Shown here in pieces: positions 34,121 through 47,420 of a stretch of 64,000 nt of DNA. The notes under the pieces were generated by a model. It ran no database searches. It saw nothing but the letters and a program-made list of their open reading frames with translations, and had not been told where the DNA came from. The stretch is from NCBI RefSeq assembly GCF_009905375.1, contig NC_133647.1, forward strand, positions 3,285,847 through 3,349,846. The letters are read 5' to 3'. How positions within the stretch are numbered: position 1 is the first letter of the stretch; every line of letters begins with the position of its first letter. The position numbers and the translations under genes were made by a program. The stretch comes from Apium graveolens. Taxonomy: Eukaryota > Streptophyta > Magnoliopsida > Apiales > Apiaceae.

Positions 34121-37100
34121 TGTGGCGCCCTCCAAACCTGGGTCAGAAGTTTGGGGTCCACACACATACCTTATTTATAACCTGCTTATAACAGTAATAA
34201 AGATAATAATAATATGCAGTGATCCTACTTACCAACTACCACGGACCGCAATAGGTTAAAGTATGCACACAAGCCAAACACATCTACTTATATTACAAAC
34301 CGTTCAAATCCCAACTAACCAAACTCAGAATTGAGTATTAAACATTATTACAAACTTTTACAAACTTAAAATTATTCCAAAAGAAGCCTACTAGCTCAAC
34401 TCGATCAACCTGAACCCCTAGCTCTCGCGCTGGACTGGGGATCCTCGGTATCAACCGGTTCCTTCTTAACTAGAAAAGAACATAAACAACATCGCACAAA
34501 TTAGCTAACTAGCTCAGCAAGTCACAATGACAAAACTGAGAATAATGATCATCAGGGAAATATGGTTATGATATCAAGTGAACAATGGATTATGATTTAG
34601 AATTGGATATTATATTTTCATTTTAAAAACCAAGGTTAGGCTGCTGATCAGTCACATACTAACCCCGAGCAGAGCACACATCACTGCTCTAACTACTGGA
34701 TCCAAGGCACACATTGGCCTAACTTGACCATTATATGGTCTGACCACGAATCTGGTCCACAATTTTATAAAAACAATCCAATTCTACCAGAATAACAGAA
34801 CAAGCAGTAATAAATAATAAACAGGATCATTAACAACATTGGACGTTCAATAATGAAAATGGTTTCAATCTGTGTAAAGATCAATATGGCATTTCCAAAG
34901 CTTGGCTGTTAGGTAATGAAAGAATTGGATAACAAAGGAATCAACATTTCAGGTTCTAAGGATTTGGTCTTTCAAAGCATAAGATACAATGGTTTGAATG
35001 TGTAAGCAATCTGGTTCAGTGTTTAATATTTAGTTTGTATGTATTTGTGGAGTAGTATCGTATATTTGAGGTTCGTATTTGGGTATACAACAATCAATGG
35101 TCTAGAAAGAATCAGGTTTACGGCTCAAGATCAATAACTGGAATCAAGGTTTAGGGTTCAGTGCTTCAAAGCACTTGCAATATAAAACAGGAATATCAAT
35201 TACTACAATATCTCGAGAAAGTTCAGAACACTTGCCTGGTACTAGCTTACTACACTGCACTTGCTCTCAATCACCATTGTCTTACTCCTTGACTATTTGT
35301 TTCCCTTTCCTATGCCTTGCCTCTTCTGCTCACATATCATAAGCATCTATCAATATTTAACTCATACGATTCTATTCGACACATACTTCTATCTACCCTT
35401 CGTTTCACCCAAATCCGATTAACGGATTGAAAGATACACAATAAACAAGTAAATATCGAATATACAGACCGACAATCAACCAACAAGTCACATATAACAC
35501 ATAGCACGTCACATAATCAATAATATATCATTTATAAATAAATCTCGGGTCATAAACAAGCTTTCTAGTTAAAATGCTTTTTAAAACATTTTTCGAAATT
35601 AAAATGGGTCGTTAGATCAATTTTAGAGTAACAAACAGGGTTCGGTTGGCCGATTTTGGCTTTGAAATAATTTTATAATAATTATCGAGCCTTGGAAATA
35701 ATTTAGAATAATATTTTAAAGCTCGAAACTATTTTTCGGAATTTTTAAATAATTAAATCTAATTAAATAATTAATTAAAATCAAATAATAATTAATTAAA
35801 TCAATTAATCAATTAATTTCCGAATTAATTGACCAATTAATCAATTAAAAATTAACTGAAATTAATTAACTAATTAATTCAGATTTATTTTTGAATTAAA
35901 AATAATTTTTTTGGAATTAAAATAATAATTCTTAGAATTTTCAGAAATTAAAAACGAATTTCTATAATAAAATAAATAGGAAATATGATTTTTAAATATT
36001 TTTAAAACAGGAATCCTAAATTTGCAAGTTCTGGAAAGTTCAGGGACTGAACTTCATCGTTTTCAAAATAACAGGGGCTAAAGTGCAATTTTGCACCCCG
36101 TCGCCGGAAAACGTCCCGTCTCCCCGGAGACGACGTTCCCGGAATCCTCATACCTTCACAAGCTCCAGATTTAATCTACAATTCACCAGGAATCTAACCA
36201 TACCATTCAATCACACAGACAACCCCCGAATAGGCCGAAAAATGGTCGAGAAGTTCGCCGGTTTCCGGCGAACTCAACGTAACTTTAAAATCACAACTCC
36301 CTTTGATTCTGACATCCTCTGTTAACGAACTATATACTAATCGATTGCAAATTTCATAAGGAATACAACCCACTATAAATCAACAGTTAATAACCCCTAA
36401 ATCAAAAACCCCCAAATTTCAATTGAAAACATTCATACGGGTTATAAACCCTAATTTCAAAATTCGAAAATCAAACTCAATTTTGAACATGTTATTGAAC
36501 TCCAAATCAGTCATATAATATATCAAAATCATCAGGAAAACAAGCTCTACAACATGCAAGCATCAAATCATACAAACAATCATCCGAACAAAAATTCATA
36601 TTTTAATAAAATTAATTCGAAAATATATGAAAATATAGAAAATAAACCTTGATTTCTGCAGGTGTATGGATCACAGAATCTGGTAGAGCTCTTCAAAACC
36701 TTCAGATAGGTTACTCGAGCTTTCCAAACTGAATTCAATAACACCTCCAAAAGCTTGTTTGATTCTCGAAAGATTATATGAATATAAGATTTTTCTCTGG
36801 AAAATTATATAATTATCTGTCTGCAAATGATTTTGATACGAAATACGGTAAAAGGCTATTTATAATTACGAAAAATTAGTATCCCGTTGGATCATTCCGG
36901 ATATAAAACGGTACGTTTATTTATAAAAACTAATCCAAACGGTATCGGTTTTCAGGATAATTATCCAAATCAGTACAATTTGTACTGCGGTCTTGGTCTC
37001 AACGACTGATTACGTGTACTACGAGGTGATAATTGGGATAGTTTAATAGAAAGCTCCTGTTTATCGAAAATATGAGTTTTATTGATTTACCGAAATGAAT

Positions 37101-37544
37101 ATTGTATCGAAAATGTTGCGCCGGGACCCGCGCAGGACAAACCGTACACCGGATCGAAAAAGTCGAAACATGGAATATGCTCGGAATATTACAATTAGGT
37201 TAGGAAGGAGTTGTCGGAAGAGTTTCGGGTTCCAAAAACGTAACAACGGATGACGTCGGTTGGTTCCCGTTTTTATAAAATAGATTTTAAATACTCGGAA
37301 AAAGATTTTATAAATTTCATATGATCCTTATAAATCCATAAATCAACATAAAAATAATTAGGAAGATATGACGATTATCTATATTTTATTTTGGACATAT
37401 AAAAATCAAAATACTCAATTAATAATATTTTTAAACATCCAAACACATTTAACACTTTACAAATAATTCACAGAATAGATACGAAACACATATAATAATT
37501 ATTTATTAGCAAAAATAATTACACGATATATCCTGGATATTACA
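34121..37544 (-). repeat. 5' LTR of Tekay-like element 1
   Basis: 3424 bp, bounded by TGTGGCGCCC and GGATATTACA in plus coordinates. It is highly similar to 24834-28277 along its whole length. Confidence 0.93.
36854..36864 (-). promoter_or_regulatory. LTR TATA box (5' LTR)
   Basis: TATAAATAGCC on the minus strand, 680 bp from the LTR start. It is the likely promoter for the element's RNA and is conserved in all four Tekay-like LTRs. Confidence 0.55.
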
Positions 37545-39175
37545 TGTACTCATTACTGATACTCTGTTATAATTAGAAGAAATAAGAAAATGTATGGTAT
37601 AATAAGAATTATTCACTATAATCTTAAGTTGAACTAAAAATATGGGTTATACCGGCTAGTATTATATGTGGTGGTGAAATGGTGAGTTTAGAAGGTGGCA
37701 GTTGATTGGCATACTTGTGGGTTGATTGTTGGTTATTTGATTGATTGTTGGTTGTTTGATTGATTGTTGGTGTCGGCTTGAGTACGACTGATAGTCAATA
37801 ATATAAAGTAGATGCTGCCTAAATTTTCGGAAAATACCCTACTTTTAAAGATAGAATGTATACTTCCGTATAATATTGATATTTCTGTTGATACTCCAAA
37901 TAATTTTGATCTCGTTTCTTGAAAGAGGTTGTTACAGCCAATCCGACTATATATAATTGGTCTTTGATTTCATTTAGCTAGTCATCGTTTGGTGCAATTG
38001 ATCAATTAAGTGAGTTAATTGGTTAATTTTACCAATTAATGGTTAGTTAGATGAAAATCGATCCAATTAAATTAAGTCAAATTATGATGTGATTTTCAAA
38101 TCCGAAATCAAAGCAATAAGGAGGTTGGAAGAAGTAAGGACAACTGTAGGATTTAGAAGTTGCTGCAAGCATGTGAGGATTTACTTGGATGAATATGTCC
38201 TTTGTAATAGACAAGAGAAATAAAAAGTTATCTGTATAAACAAATGAGAAAAATGTTTTCAAGAACTAAAGATTTAAGATAGAGCAAAGAGAAGAAAGGA
38301 AGGAAAGGAAAAAGGGAGGTGGAATAACTAAGAAATTAGTAACTACACAAATATGGATTTTTCTAGACGATCAAATAGATTTTATCATTTGTAATAAGGT
38401 TTTATTAAAGGACTTAAAGGTATACCAATATAGAACGACTATGTAATTAGAATTACTCCAAAATACGGGAAAACTCGCGAATACAAGTATCCAACGTATG
38501 GTAGAAATTAATAATGATAATAACGTATATGAATTAAAAGATTTCGATCCAGAGTTAGCCACAAGAATGGTTTATTTGATGAAGAACCGAACAATACTAT
38601 TGGAAGACTTACGTGTGTTAAGAAGAAATAATGAACTATGAGAATAAAGAACTTAAATAGGAAAGAAGGTGGAATCAAAAGGATGATAAAGAAAAATTAT
38701 AAGATGCCATGATGTAGGTAGGATATGGGTATTATGAGGGCCAGAAGTAAAAGTGAAGAATTTGATAAACATTTGTAAATTGAGATAGGGAATGCATCCC
38801 AGGAGTACTATTACGGACTAAGGGCTAAAAGAAAAAATTTAGTGACCCGACATGAAGAGAAAATAGGGGAAAAACGTTAATTGAATCATTATTGATAGGT
38901 TATTCAAACCTAATCATTCTTTTTATTAATAAGCAGTTTACCCAATAAGTGGGTTAGTTGCTGCTTGACAAATTATTATCCAAATCTACATCACTAAACC
39001 ACTCATTTCAAACTTTTTCCCTGCTGCAATTTATTATCCAAATCTACATCACTAAACCACTCATTTTAAACTAAAAAAAATACTGTAAATCATATTATAA
39101 CAAAATAATAAAAGAATCTTAGCAAAACACAAGTAATCACAAACCTTATATGAAAATCTTGATGGATTAACGGGA
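37545..39175. other. Unassigned flank, possibly more of Tekay-like element 2
   Basis: No gene seen. Because it flanks the inserted element 1, its left part should be the continuation of what ended at 24833. It includes a TTGATTGATTGTTGGTTG-type repeat (37715-37766), a purine-rich patch (38280-38325) and a short tandem repeat (38968-39075: TTATTATCCAAATCTACATC twice). The expected 3' LTR of element 2 is not found. Confidence 0.4.
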
Positions 39176-40110
39176 AATTCATCTTAATTCTTAAAAATTA
39201 GAAATGTGCCTATAATGATAAAATCTGTAAATCTCTTTGCACAAACATATCACTTTATATATTGTTAAGATTTCGTAACCTTCAAATTGGTGAAAAATTT
39301 AGGATTACAAAAAAAGTTAAAAAATGCAAGTAAAAAGGAAAATTCATTTCAATTCATCTAAACTAAAAAAATTGCCTAGAATAATAAATTGTCCAATATT
39401 TATGCACCAACACATCATATTATATATTTATCAAATTTCCAAACCATCAAATTGGTTAATAAGTTTGAATAGTAAGAGAAGTTAGTTAAAAATGGTATTT
39501 GTAAGCGGAAAATCTATTTTAATTCATTTTAAATTAGGAATATGCCTAGATTGATAAAATTGTCAAATTTCTTTGCACAAACATATGACATTACATATTC
39601 TTAAGATTTTCAAATCTTCAATTTAGTGAACAAATTAGGATAATGAAAAAAGTTGAAAAAATGCAAGTAAACGACAAATTCATTTTAATTCATTTAAAAT
39701 TAAGAAATTTGCCAAGAATGATAAATCATCCAATTTTTTTGCACCAACACATCATATTATATATTTATAAGATTTCCGAAATGTCAAATTGGTTAAAAAG
39801 ATTGAATAGCAAGAAAAGTTAGTTGAAAATAATGTTAGTGAGCCAAAAATTCATTTTAATTCATTTAAAATTAAGAAAGTGTCGTTAATGATAAAAAAAT
39901 ATTTTTTTTTGCATGAACACATCATATTATACATTTAAAATATTTTCAAACCGTCTAATTAGTTAAAAAGTTGAAATTGTGAGAAAAGTTAATTCGAAAA
40001 AATGTTAGTAAACCGAAAATACATTTAAAATAAAAATATGACTAAAATTATAAAATCATCTCATTTCCTTTCACAAACATATCACATTACATATTTTGAT
40101 TCATACAAGA
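39176..40110. repeat. Tandem satellite-like array, monomer about 168 bp
   Basis: Five full units and one partial start at about 39176, 39341, 39511, 39677, 39848 and 40018 (spacing 165-171 bp). They share AATTCATTTTAATTCATTT, ATGATAAA, CAAACATATCAC/CAACACATCATA and a CAAATTGGTTAA-type block. Units 1, 3 and 6 carry ACAAACATAT(C/G)AC; units 2, 4 and 5 carry (C)AACACATCATATTATA. The array is AT-rich and non-coding. Confidence 0.8.
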
Positions 40111-40139
40111 ATAGAAATTAGCCTAAAATGATAAAGTAC

Positions 40140-40335
40140 ATTTCTTACTCATCTTTACTTTCAACGTCAATAGTATCATAACCATCTTCTTCTTCTTCAC
40201 CTTCCCTTGCATTTTCTTCCTCTACTTCACTTTCCACTTGTTTTGGTTACTCTTATTCTTCTTCTTGATCTTCTTCCATTTCATAGTGCAAAAAGTCAAC
40301 AAATAAGGAGCAAGGGAAGGTGAATAAGTCCACTT
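40140..40335 (-). other. Acidic coding-like remnant
   Basis: On the minus strand a Glu/Asp-rich reading (EMEEDQEEE, VESEVEEENAREGEEEEDGYD) ends at a stop near 40155. It resembles acidic tails of plant transposon proteins but could be low-complexity sequence. Its right edge is the left boundary of the duplicated block. Confidence 0.25.
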
Positions 40336-41500
40336 GCTATCATGCTTGTGCGAGTGTTAAAAAATTAAACCACTAAGATCTCAATCATGCATTGAATATT
40401 AAGAGCAAAATATTGCAGTGATTCAAAAAATTGAAACCTGAGATATATGAGTTGAATCATCCTTAAAGATTGCTATGAAAGCAAGATACTCATGATCTTT
40501 CTTCTCGTCATCTTATTCATCCCAACTATTTCCCTATGCACTATAAGTTTTGACTAGATGATTCCTTAAAAAATATTCCACCTTTGTCTCAACTCGTCAA
40601 CTGAGTCCCTACTCATTCTTGTTTGTCAATATTCATGTTTTGTTGTAGAAAACCCTTCCATGACATATTTGTCAAAACTATAGCTATCAAATCTTTTTTA
40701 TGTCACCATCTGAGTCTTGTAACCACCTCTTGAACTGAATCCTAAATAGTCTCTGCTTTAGAATAGATAGGCTTGATCCTTGGATATTGTTTATGTATTC
40801 CTTTTAAATCTGATGTGACTAAACTTCCATGACATGTGAAACACTAACCTGTCGTCCAATCCCGCACTTTAATCTTCATGAGCTTCCTTTGATTCAATTA
40901 CCAATAACTCTTCGACTTTGTTTAGAGGTTCCAATACTAATGCCTGCAACTGAGATGTTTGTATGTCCACACTATTCTCTCTCACCTCATCAATTCCTTT
41001 CTTTACAATGTCTTTGATTCTTGGATAAATGTAGCATTGGTTCAAACCATGGTGTGATTGTATAATCTTGAATCATTAGAGCTGTCTTAAAATCCTCGCA
41101 AAAATTGTATCCCTAGAAACTTCATTCTTTCCGTATCTGAAAATCCAATGGTATCCTATGGAGTAAGACTTTGAGGATATTCCATAATTTTCTTCTATAA
41201 GACTTAAAATCACCTTTATTGTAATAAAAAAACCATTATCTTTAATTTCCGTATTCGGGAATTTTTCGTCTAAATGGCACATGGCCTTCATTTTCTTTAA
41301 AAGATTAAAATCATCTGTAACACTCGGAAGAATTTTGAGTCTTCCAATCCTTTAAGAACCTTTTTCTTAGGTAAGTACATAGTATTTAAAATTAAAAAAT
41401 CTCAAGAGTTGATAATATTTGAAAATTAAAAAATTTGAAAATATGAGAACTTAACTGTTTGTTCTATCACACCGGATCTGATCTGTATATCGATCAACAA
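40336..41500 (-). pseudogene. Decayed SIRE-like copia gag region (second copy)
   Basis: Parallels 7668-8869. The best open piece, 41076-41291, reads KFPNTEIKDNGFFITIK and SKSYSIGYHWIFRYGK, matching 8443-8661. Other stretches are stopped and shifted. The rest of the element is absent here. Confidence 0.55.
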
Positions 41501-41514
41501 GCCCTGATGCCAAT
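41501..41514 (-). other. Primer-binding site (second copy)
   Basis: ATTGGCATCAGGGC on the minus strand next to the LTR, identical to the site at 8870-8883. Confidence 0.6.
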
Positions 41515-43610
41515 TGTTAGGTCCCGAAGTATCATAGAAGGGAGGGGGTTGAATACGATACTTACTAAATTAAAAAATTCTTTCGAATCTTTTGCGAATA
41601 TATAATTTAGTGTTGGCTTAGTGGTTCTGTATTCTTTAGGTGAATAGTGTTTAGGACAATAAAATAACGAACACAAGATATTCATGGAAGTATATAAGCA
41701 TGTATAAATCCTCGAGGGGTGTTTCTAAACTGCAGTAAATAAATTAACCAGTTACAATCCAAAAACAAAAATTTTCTTACTTCTACAAAGATATACAAAT
41801 TATCATTTACAATGATCTAGTTTTTTGTTTATGTAAAGATCTAATTACCAAATAACGATTTTATTGCCCCTTATGAATATACAAGAGTTCAACAGGATAT
41901 TATAACATTTCTCCGGTGTGAAGTTTAACAGATATTCAATGTGTTGGTCTTCTCTGTATGTCCATATTTCTTGTTTTATCAGCTCTCGTTGGAGAAGAAG
42001 ATAAACAGAACAACTACCATTTTTTTTATTCTGCTTCTGTTGTGTAGACTTTATATCAATTAGAAATACATGGATAATTATTTACCACATAAATCAATTG
42101 ATGGAATTAATAAAGTATGGCTGAGAGTTGACTTGTGCCCTTGGGAGCTTATTTTCTTTTACTTGCGCATATGCGAGGCCTATGAAATATTTTTTCCTCA
42201 GTAAGTATGTTGGTGGAGACTAATAGTACTCCCTAACATCCCAACTTACAATTGGATCACCTTTGTAGAGCTAGGTGGTGACTAGAGAGGAGCTCATAGG
42301 CCTTACTTGCGATCATAGGCTGCTGGATAAGCTAAGTTGCTAGTTCCTTCTCCTTTGTCTATAAGTTGCGACCTAGGATATCTTGTAGTGCTAACTTGTG
42401 AGCAGATGGAAGTTTGCCTTAGACAAATCATGTAACTAACGACCATATAGTACTCTTTGTAGCTTTAGGTTACAATCAAGCTTCCCTCGGAAAGCAAACT
42501 TATGTCTGGATCTCATTGGAGGGAACTTTGCCTTGTCCAATTTCATAAGTTGCGACCTCTAGAACACTAGTAAGGTTTAGTTGCGACCCTGGTCCTCCTT
42601 AGAAGGCTTAGTTGTGACCTAAAGACCCTTAGAGTAACCACTTATGCCTTGGGATAATTCCTGACTCCTAAGTGGTGACTACAGTAACAAACAAGCTCAC
42701 ATGAACTCAGTTTCTGCTATAGTTTCTTAACTGTTGGTCCAAATAGGTCCAGACCAATTCCTTTACTTAGATATTGAGTTTTATTTCAATGTTCTTGCTT
42801 GTAATAAGAAATATAATGATCTCGATGAATCCTACTACAAATTAGTGATCACTTTGACTTAGTTTCTGTGGAATGCTGTAACCCTTAAACTACCCCGTCT
42901 TTAAGTCTTCTCTCCGAGTCTTCGTATAAACCATATAACCTTCATCTTCAGACACGAATCCTCACTTAATAATTCTTCTAATGATAATACTCAGATTCCT
43001 TTCACTAACTGCTGACGCCTAGTGCAACTGTTCTGGTTCACAGACGACTAACTTCGATTCAGGTTTTCATATTATATCCTTGAATAAACAAATGTACTTG
43101 CACTGGAATCTTTTCTAATACTTAGGAAATGTCTTCATTCCTACTACAATCATGAATATTTCATTCATTAATTGTTCTTCACTGACGCTTGAACATATAA
43201 ATAAACTCTTTTCAGTGAGTATAGCTTCAAGACTTCATATGTCTTCTTCAACCTTTGTCCATATGTTGTCTTTAATTCTTCAAAATTCTATGCTTCAAAC
43301 ACGGTCTATCTTCAATCAATGCTAATACACTGAAATCTTCTGGTGGCACTTTTACACTGGATCTTCATCATTTCTGAAACCCTGAAAGTCTTTAACCTTT
43401 ATTCTTCACTGAGAAATGAATATATTAATGAACTTCTTTCAGTGACCTGTAAACAGACTTCAAGCCTTCTTCTAATCTTTTGATTCTTTGAATTTGTCGT
43501 GTCTTCTTTTCTTCCTGATTTCTTGTGTAGACGTATTGTTATTTACCTGTTCTGTTCTAGTGTTGAGTTATCATGTATACTGTTCATACAACTATACAGT
43601 CTCATCAACA
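41515..43610 (-). repeat. SIRE-like copia 5' LTR (second copy)
   Basis: 2096 bp, from TGTTAGGTCCCGAAG in plus coordinates to CTCATCAACA. It lacks the tandem duplication seen in copy 1 and some shorter stretches. Confidence 0.6.
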
Positions 43611-44805
43611 TTATCAAAAAGAAGAGCTAATATGCTTTTTTTAAAATGGAAACACCCATTATGCCAATGCGTAATATGTTTTATTATAAAATGTATATTC
43701 TTTTCTGTTTTTTAAAAAAATTATTGGTTGTAATACACATATATGGAATGCATATTAGTCATTACCCGTATTCGAAATGGGTAAAAGTTTATAATTTAAA
43801 ATAAATAAAAAAATGAATATACGTATTGGAACAATGTGTTATAGTGTGTAATACGCATTCTATAAAGTCTTATTACTGATTACCCGTTTTTGGTGTGCGT
43901 ATTAGGCTTTGTTAATTTTTTTTTAAAAAGAAAATATATTATGTATACTAGAATTGCATATTAGCAAATACCCAGATAGTCAATTCGTAATAGGCCGGTA
44001 AAAAAGCCATCCTTCTCGTGCTTTGGTATTTTTGTTAAACTTTTTTTAAAAAATTGTTATTTGTGGCCTTCTTCCAAGATAACAAAGATAAAAAAATTAT
44101 GGCCGGGTTCTGACAAAAAAATCAATTTTTGTCGGGCCGTTGATTCATATTTGTCATTTGGGAATCATATTCTGGATTGGATGCACATTTTTTTTTTGTA
44201 AGTGGGTATCATATTTTTATTATGTATGCATTTGATGAAATAGTATACAAAATAAATATTTTTTTTAAAAAATATGTTTTTATTATACGCATTTAGTAGT
44301 TCATGTTGTCTCAAAAGGAATACCCAAATTAAAAATAAGTATCTTTTATAATTTTTTGACATACCTTACAGCTTATACTTATTATCATTACTCAATTAAG
44401 AAATAGGTGACTGAAATAATATTTTCCGTCGTATATTTTTAAAAAAGGTATTTTGATAAATTTCACCCAAATAATGAATATTTTTCGTCTCCACACTCGA
44501 ATAAACAAGCACACCAGTTAACTTCAATTATAATAAACAATTTATATTCATGATACTAAAATAAACGAGCAAATTAATTAAAAAATGAACAAGTTTAACC
44601 CCATAATTAATCATCACGAAATGGCCCTAATTCTCATATTCAATCAATCATCAATATATATACATATATATAATATCCTATACATAATTGGTATAAAAGA
44701 TTTTAAAATCATTTATTCATTAGGGTCATATCCGTCTTTTCAAAAATTATAATAATTTTTATATAGATTTTAAATAAATTAAAAATACCGTTAATGGTTA
44801 TTTCC
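43611..44805. other. Non-coding block (second copy)
   Basis: Diverged copy of 11268-12471. No gene seen. The ATTACCC/ACGCATT words remain but the small inverted repeat has decayed. Confidence 0.5.
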
Positions 44806-46365
44806 GGTAAAGATCATGTCGTCCACATATAAGTAAACAATCATAATATCTCCTTTTGAATTTATTTTCGTGTAAAGAGCATGCTCGTATGGATTCTTCA
44901 CAAAACCATTTTTCTGGAAAAATTCATCAACCCGCATGTTACATGCTCGCGAAGCTTGCTTCAAACCATATAAGGCTTTCTTAAGTCTGCAGACTTTTTT
45001 TCTCGGCCTTTCTGAACGTATCCGGGAGGCTGCTCAATATAGACTTTTTCTTCAAGATAACCATTCAAAAATGCTGACTTGACATCCATCTGAAATATCT
45101 TCCACCGGTTTTGAGCTGCAATTGCTGTCAGAAGTCGTATAGTATCAATTCTTACAACTGGAGCGAATACCTCATCATAATCAATGCCATATCTCTACTT
45201 GTAGCCTTTAGCCACCAACCTCACCTTGTATTTCTCCACTTCTCCATCTTGATTCGTCTTGGTTTTATAGACCCACTTGAAAATAATTGCTTTGTGTCCT
45301 TCTGGAAGATCTATGAGCTCCCATGTATCATTCTTCTTGATTGTGCCGATTTCTTCATCCATGACTTTGTTTCATTTGCTTTCCTCAGAAGCTTCCTCAA
45401 ATATAACTGGATCACATTCAACCATCAAACAAAATAAAGAATAATCAAAGGATATTTGTACCGGACTTGTTGCTTCATAGATATTATCTAGACTTCAATT
45501 TTTTCTCGGTGCTCCCCCAAAACTGCTGCTTCCTCCCGTTGATGGTGTCGATACAGGAGTTTGTTAATTCAGACTTTGTGGAGGAGTTTGATCATCATCT
45601 CCGCCATCTTCACTGTTGGGGTCGTCCCCATTGTAATCATCATCACCATTAAAGAACAAACCAGCAACTTTGCTTTTTGTTAGACAACGATTCAACAAAC
45701 AAACTTTACATAAAATGGCTTCAGCCCAAAAAGTTCTTGACAAGTGCTTTGGTTTCACCATGCTTCTCGCCATATCAAGAATTGCGCGATTCTTTATTTC
45801 TGCAAAAGCCATTTTGTTGAGTAGTATATGTCGTTGTTAACTGATGATCGATTCCATGTGCTCTACAGAAACTTCTAAACAAGTATGAAGTATAATCGAC
45901 TTTTCTGTCTGATCTGAGTATCTTCTGATACTGGCCATTTTTCCTTTCTGCCAATGCATTGAACTCCTTGAGTTTATGAAGTGCCTTCAATTTTTCTTGC
46001 AGGATATACACCCAATTTTTCCAGCTGATATCATCAATAAATGTTAGGTAGTACCTGTTACCACCAAGAGATGCAACATCAAATGGACCCGCAATTTCTG
46101 TGTAAGCTATCTCCAATGGTCTCGTGGCTTCCATGATCTCCAACGGGAAAAAATTTTCGGTGTTGCTTCCCTTTGACATATGTTTCACACAAATTTCCTG
46201 GTTCGTTGATTTATGCAAAACCATTCACCATCTTTGTCTTTGACAATAATTTTAAGTCAGAAAATCTAAGATGACCATACCTTAAATGCCACAATGATGA
46301 GATATTTTTAATAACCGACTTTAAGCACTTCTCCACCTTTGTATGCATATCAAAATACAAAGCTG
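44806..46365 (-). pseudogene. Inverted Tork-like copia pol fragment (second copy)
   Basis: Minus strand. RT from the YVDD box (about 44810-44830) back through [14 protein letters not shown], the linker STPSTGGSSSFGGAPRK and an acidic [12 protein letters not shown] stretch (45640-45670). Then integrase [18 protein letters not shown] (45690-45780) and [44 protein letters not shown] (45830-46150), then pre-integrase residues up to 46360. A deletion removes the stretch between LTKS and KVAGLFF. More is left than in copy 1, yet the junction with the plus-strand LTR is the same. Confidence 0.8.
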
Positions 46366-46379
46366 GGTTTGAGGGGGAG

Positions 46380-47005
46380 TGTTAGAATTCAAACCCAGCT
46401 TGTTAATATCATCAACTACTACTGAATTTATTTCTGTGGGTTGTCAACATGCAGCGAGCATTGAAATTTGTAAACTACATGTAAGGTGGTGGTGAAACAC
46501 TTATCTAAAAGATGCACACACTTATCTAAAGATGCAGAGGAGTTGAAGTCCAAATTTCATACATGACTCTTAATGTTTTACCATTAAATAAGGAATGAGA
46601 AATTAAAGTTGGGCATAAGATTGCCTAGAGAGGTTAGAATTAAAATAGAACTAAATTAGTTCGTACACACGAGAAATAAATTATACAACTATAGTTATTA
46701 GTCATAGTTTATTAAAAGTCTTAGTCGCAAAAGTCTTGGTGTGTAATAAATAGAACCTAGATGTGTTAATAAAATAACACATCCCAGTGAATCTAGAGAT
46801 AAAGAAAAGAACCGAAGCTCTTGTGAGAGGAAAAGAAAAAGGCTGAAGCCTGGTGAAAGAACATCAAGCTCTAGGTTGAAGTTGTATAAGTAATAGAAGT
46901 TGTAAATCTTGTTTATGATATTAATATTAGTGTGTGTTATCCAGTTATAAAAAAATGTGTTTATAATTAGAATATTTTTATTAGAGCCCATTCACATATG
47001 CAACA
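46380..47005 (+). repeat. Copia LTR (Tork-like, second copy)
   Basis: Starts TGTTAGAATTCAAACCC after GAGGGGGAG and ends CACATATGCAACA, 626 bp, parallel to 13506-14157. Confidence 0.7.
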
Positions 47006-47035
47006 AACCGAAGGAATTTGGATTAAGGGAGAGAA

Positions 47036-47420
47036 TGTTGGCTTATTATATTTATTAGTTATTTTATTTAATCCAAACTAGGGAAATAAATTAGGACTAA
47101 GTATCTAGTTGGAGATCGAAGACTTAGTCACATCAGTAGACGAGGTTTTAAGGAGAGTTGGTAGTTGATATAGTGTAGAAGTATTTTGTGCATTCAGTTT
47201 TTATTTTGTAGGCACTACTTTATGTGTGCATTTGTTTTTACTTTTATAAATGGCTATAATTTTGTTTCAAGTCTTAATAACAAAGAACATGTGCTAAGTT
47301 GATTAAAGAGGGATAACTATCCTCTTGGTTACGGGTTAGGGTTTACCCCGTATGCACCCGAACACACTCTAAAATTCTTATACACATTATATATATATAT
47401 ATAATTTTAACATTTTCTCT
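47036..47420 (+). repeat. Older LTR start, uninterrupted copy
   Basis: GGATTAAGGGAGAGAA then TGTTGGCTTATTATATTTA, as at 14188, continuing past the site where copy 1 is broken. TTTATAAATGG near 47250 could be its TATA box. The right end is not resolved. Confidence 0.4.

Larger units (their letters stand above)
24834..37544 (-). mobile_element. Complete Tekay-like Ty3/gypsy chromovirus (element 1)
   Basis: A 12.7-kb LTR retrotransposon on the minus strand. The 5' LTR is 34121-37544, the interior 28278-34120 and the 3' LTR 24834-28277. Order in element sense: LTR, PBS, pre-gag ORF, gag, protease, RT, RNase H, integrase, chromodomain-like tail, PPT, LTR. This order, the long LTRs and the tail motif place it in the Tekay/Del chromovirus clade. 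Flanks TATAC (24829-24833) and TGTAC (37545-37549) differ by one base and are the likely target duplication. In the first 155 aligned LTR bases I count seven substitutions, all transitions, and one 2-bp indel. Coding is disabled by several lesions, so it could move only in trans. Confidence 0.92.
40336..47165. repeat. Second copy of a 6.7-kb duplicated block (first copy 7668-14313)
   Basis: The sequence from TGCTATCATGCTTGTGCGAG (about 40336) follows 7668-14313 in order and orientation through the copia gag remnant, LTR, non-coding block, inverted pol and copia LTR, then past the point where copy 1 is cut by the Tekay insertion. Divergence by eye is several percent with many small indels. Both ends of the copia LTR have the same neighbours in both copies, so the block was copied as DNA after the copia insertion; two independent insertions do not explain it. 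Its left edge lies in gag. Confidence 0.8.

Noticed and set aside
39176..40110. Repeats with regular spacing as a CRISPR array
   Set aside because: Monomers are about 168 bp of continuous similarity without spacers, in a plant genome; a tandem satellite.
47390..47405. (TA)n stretch as promoter
   Set aside because: Simple AT microsatellite with no associated gene.
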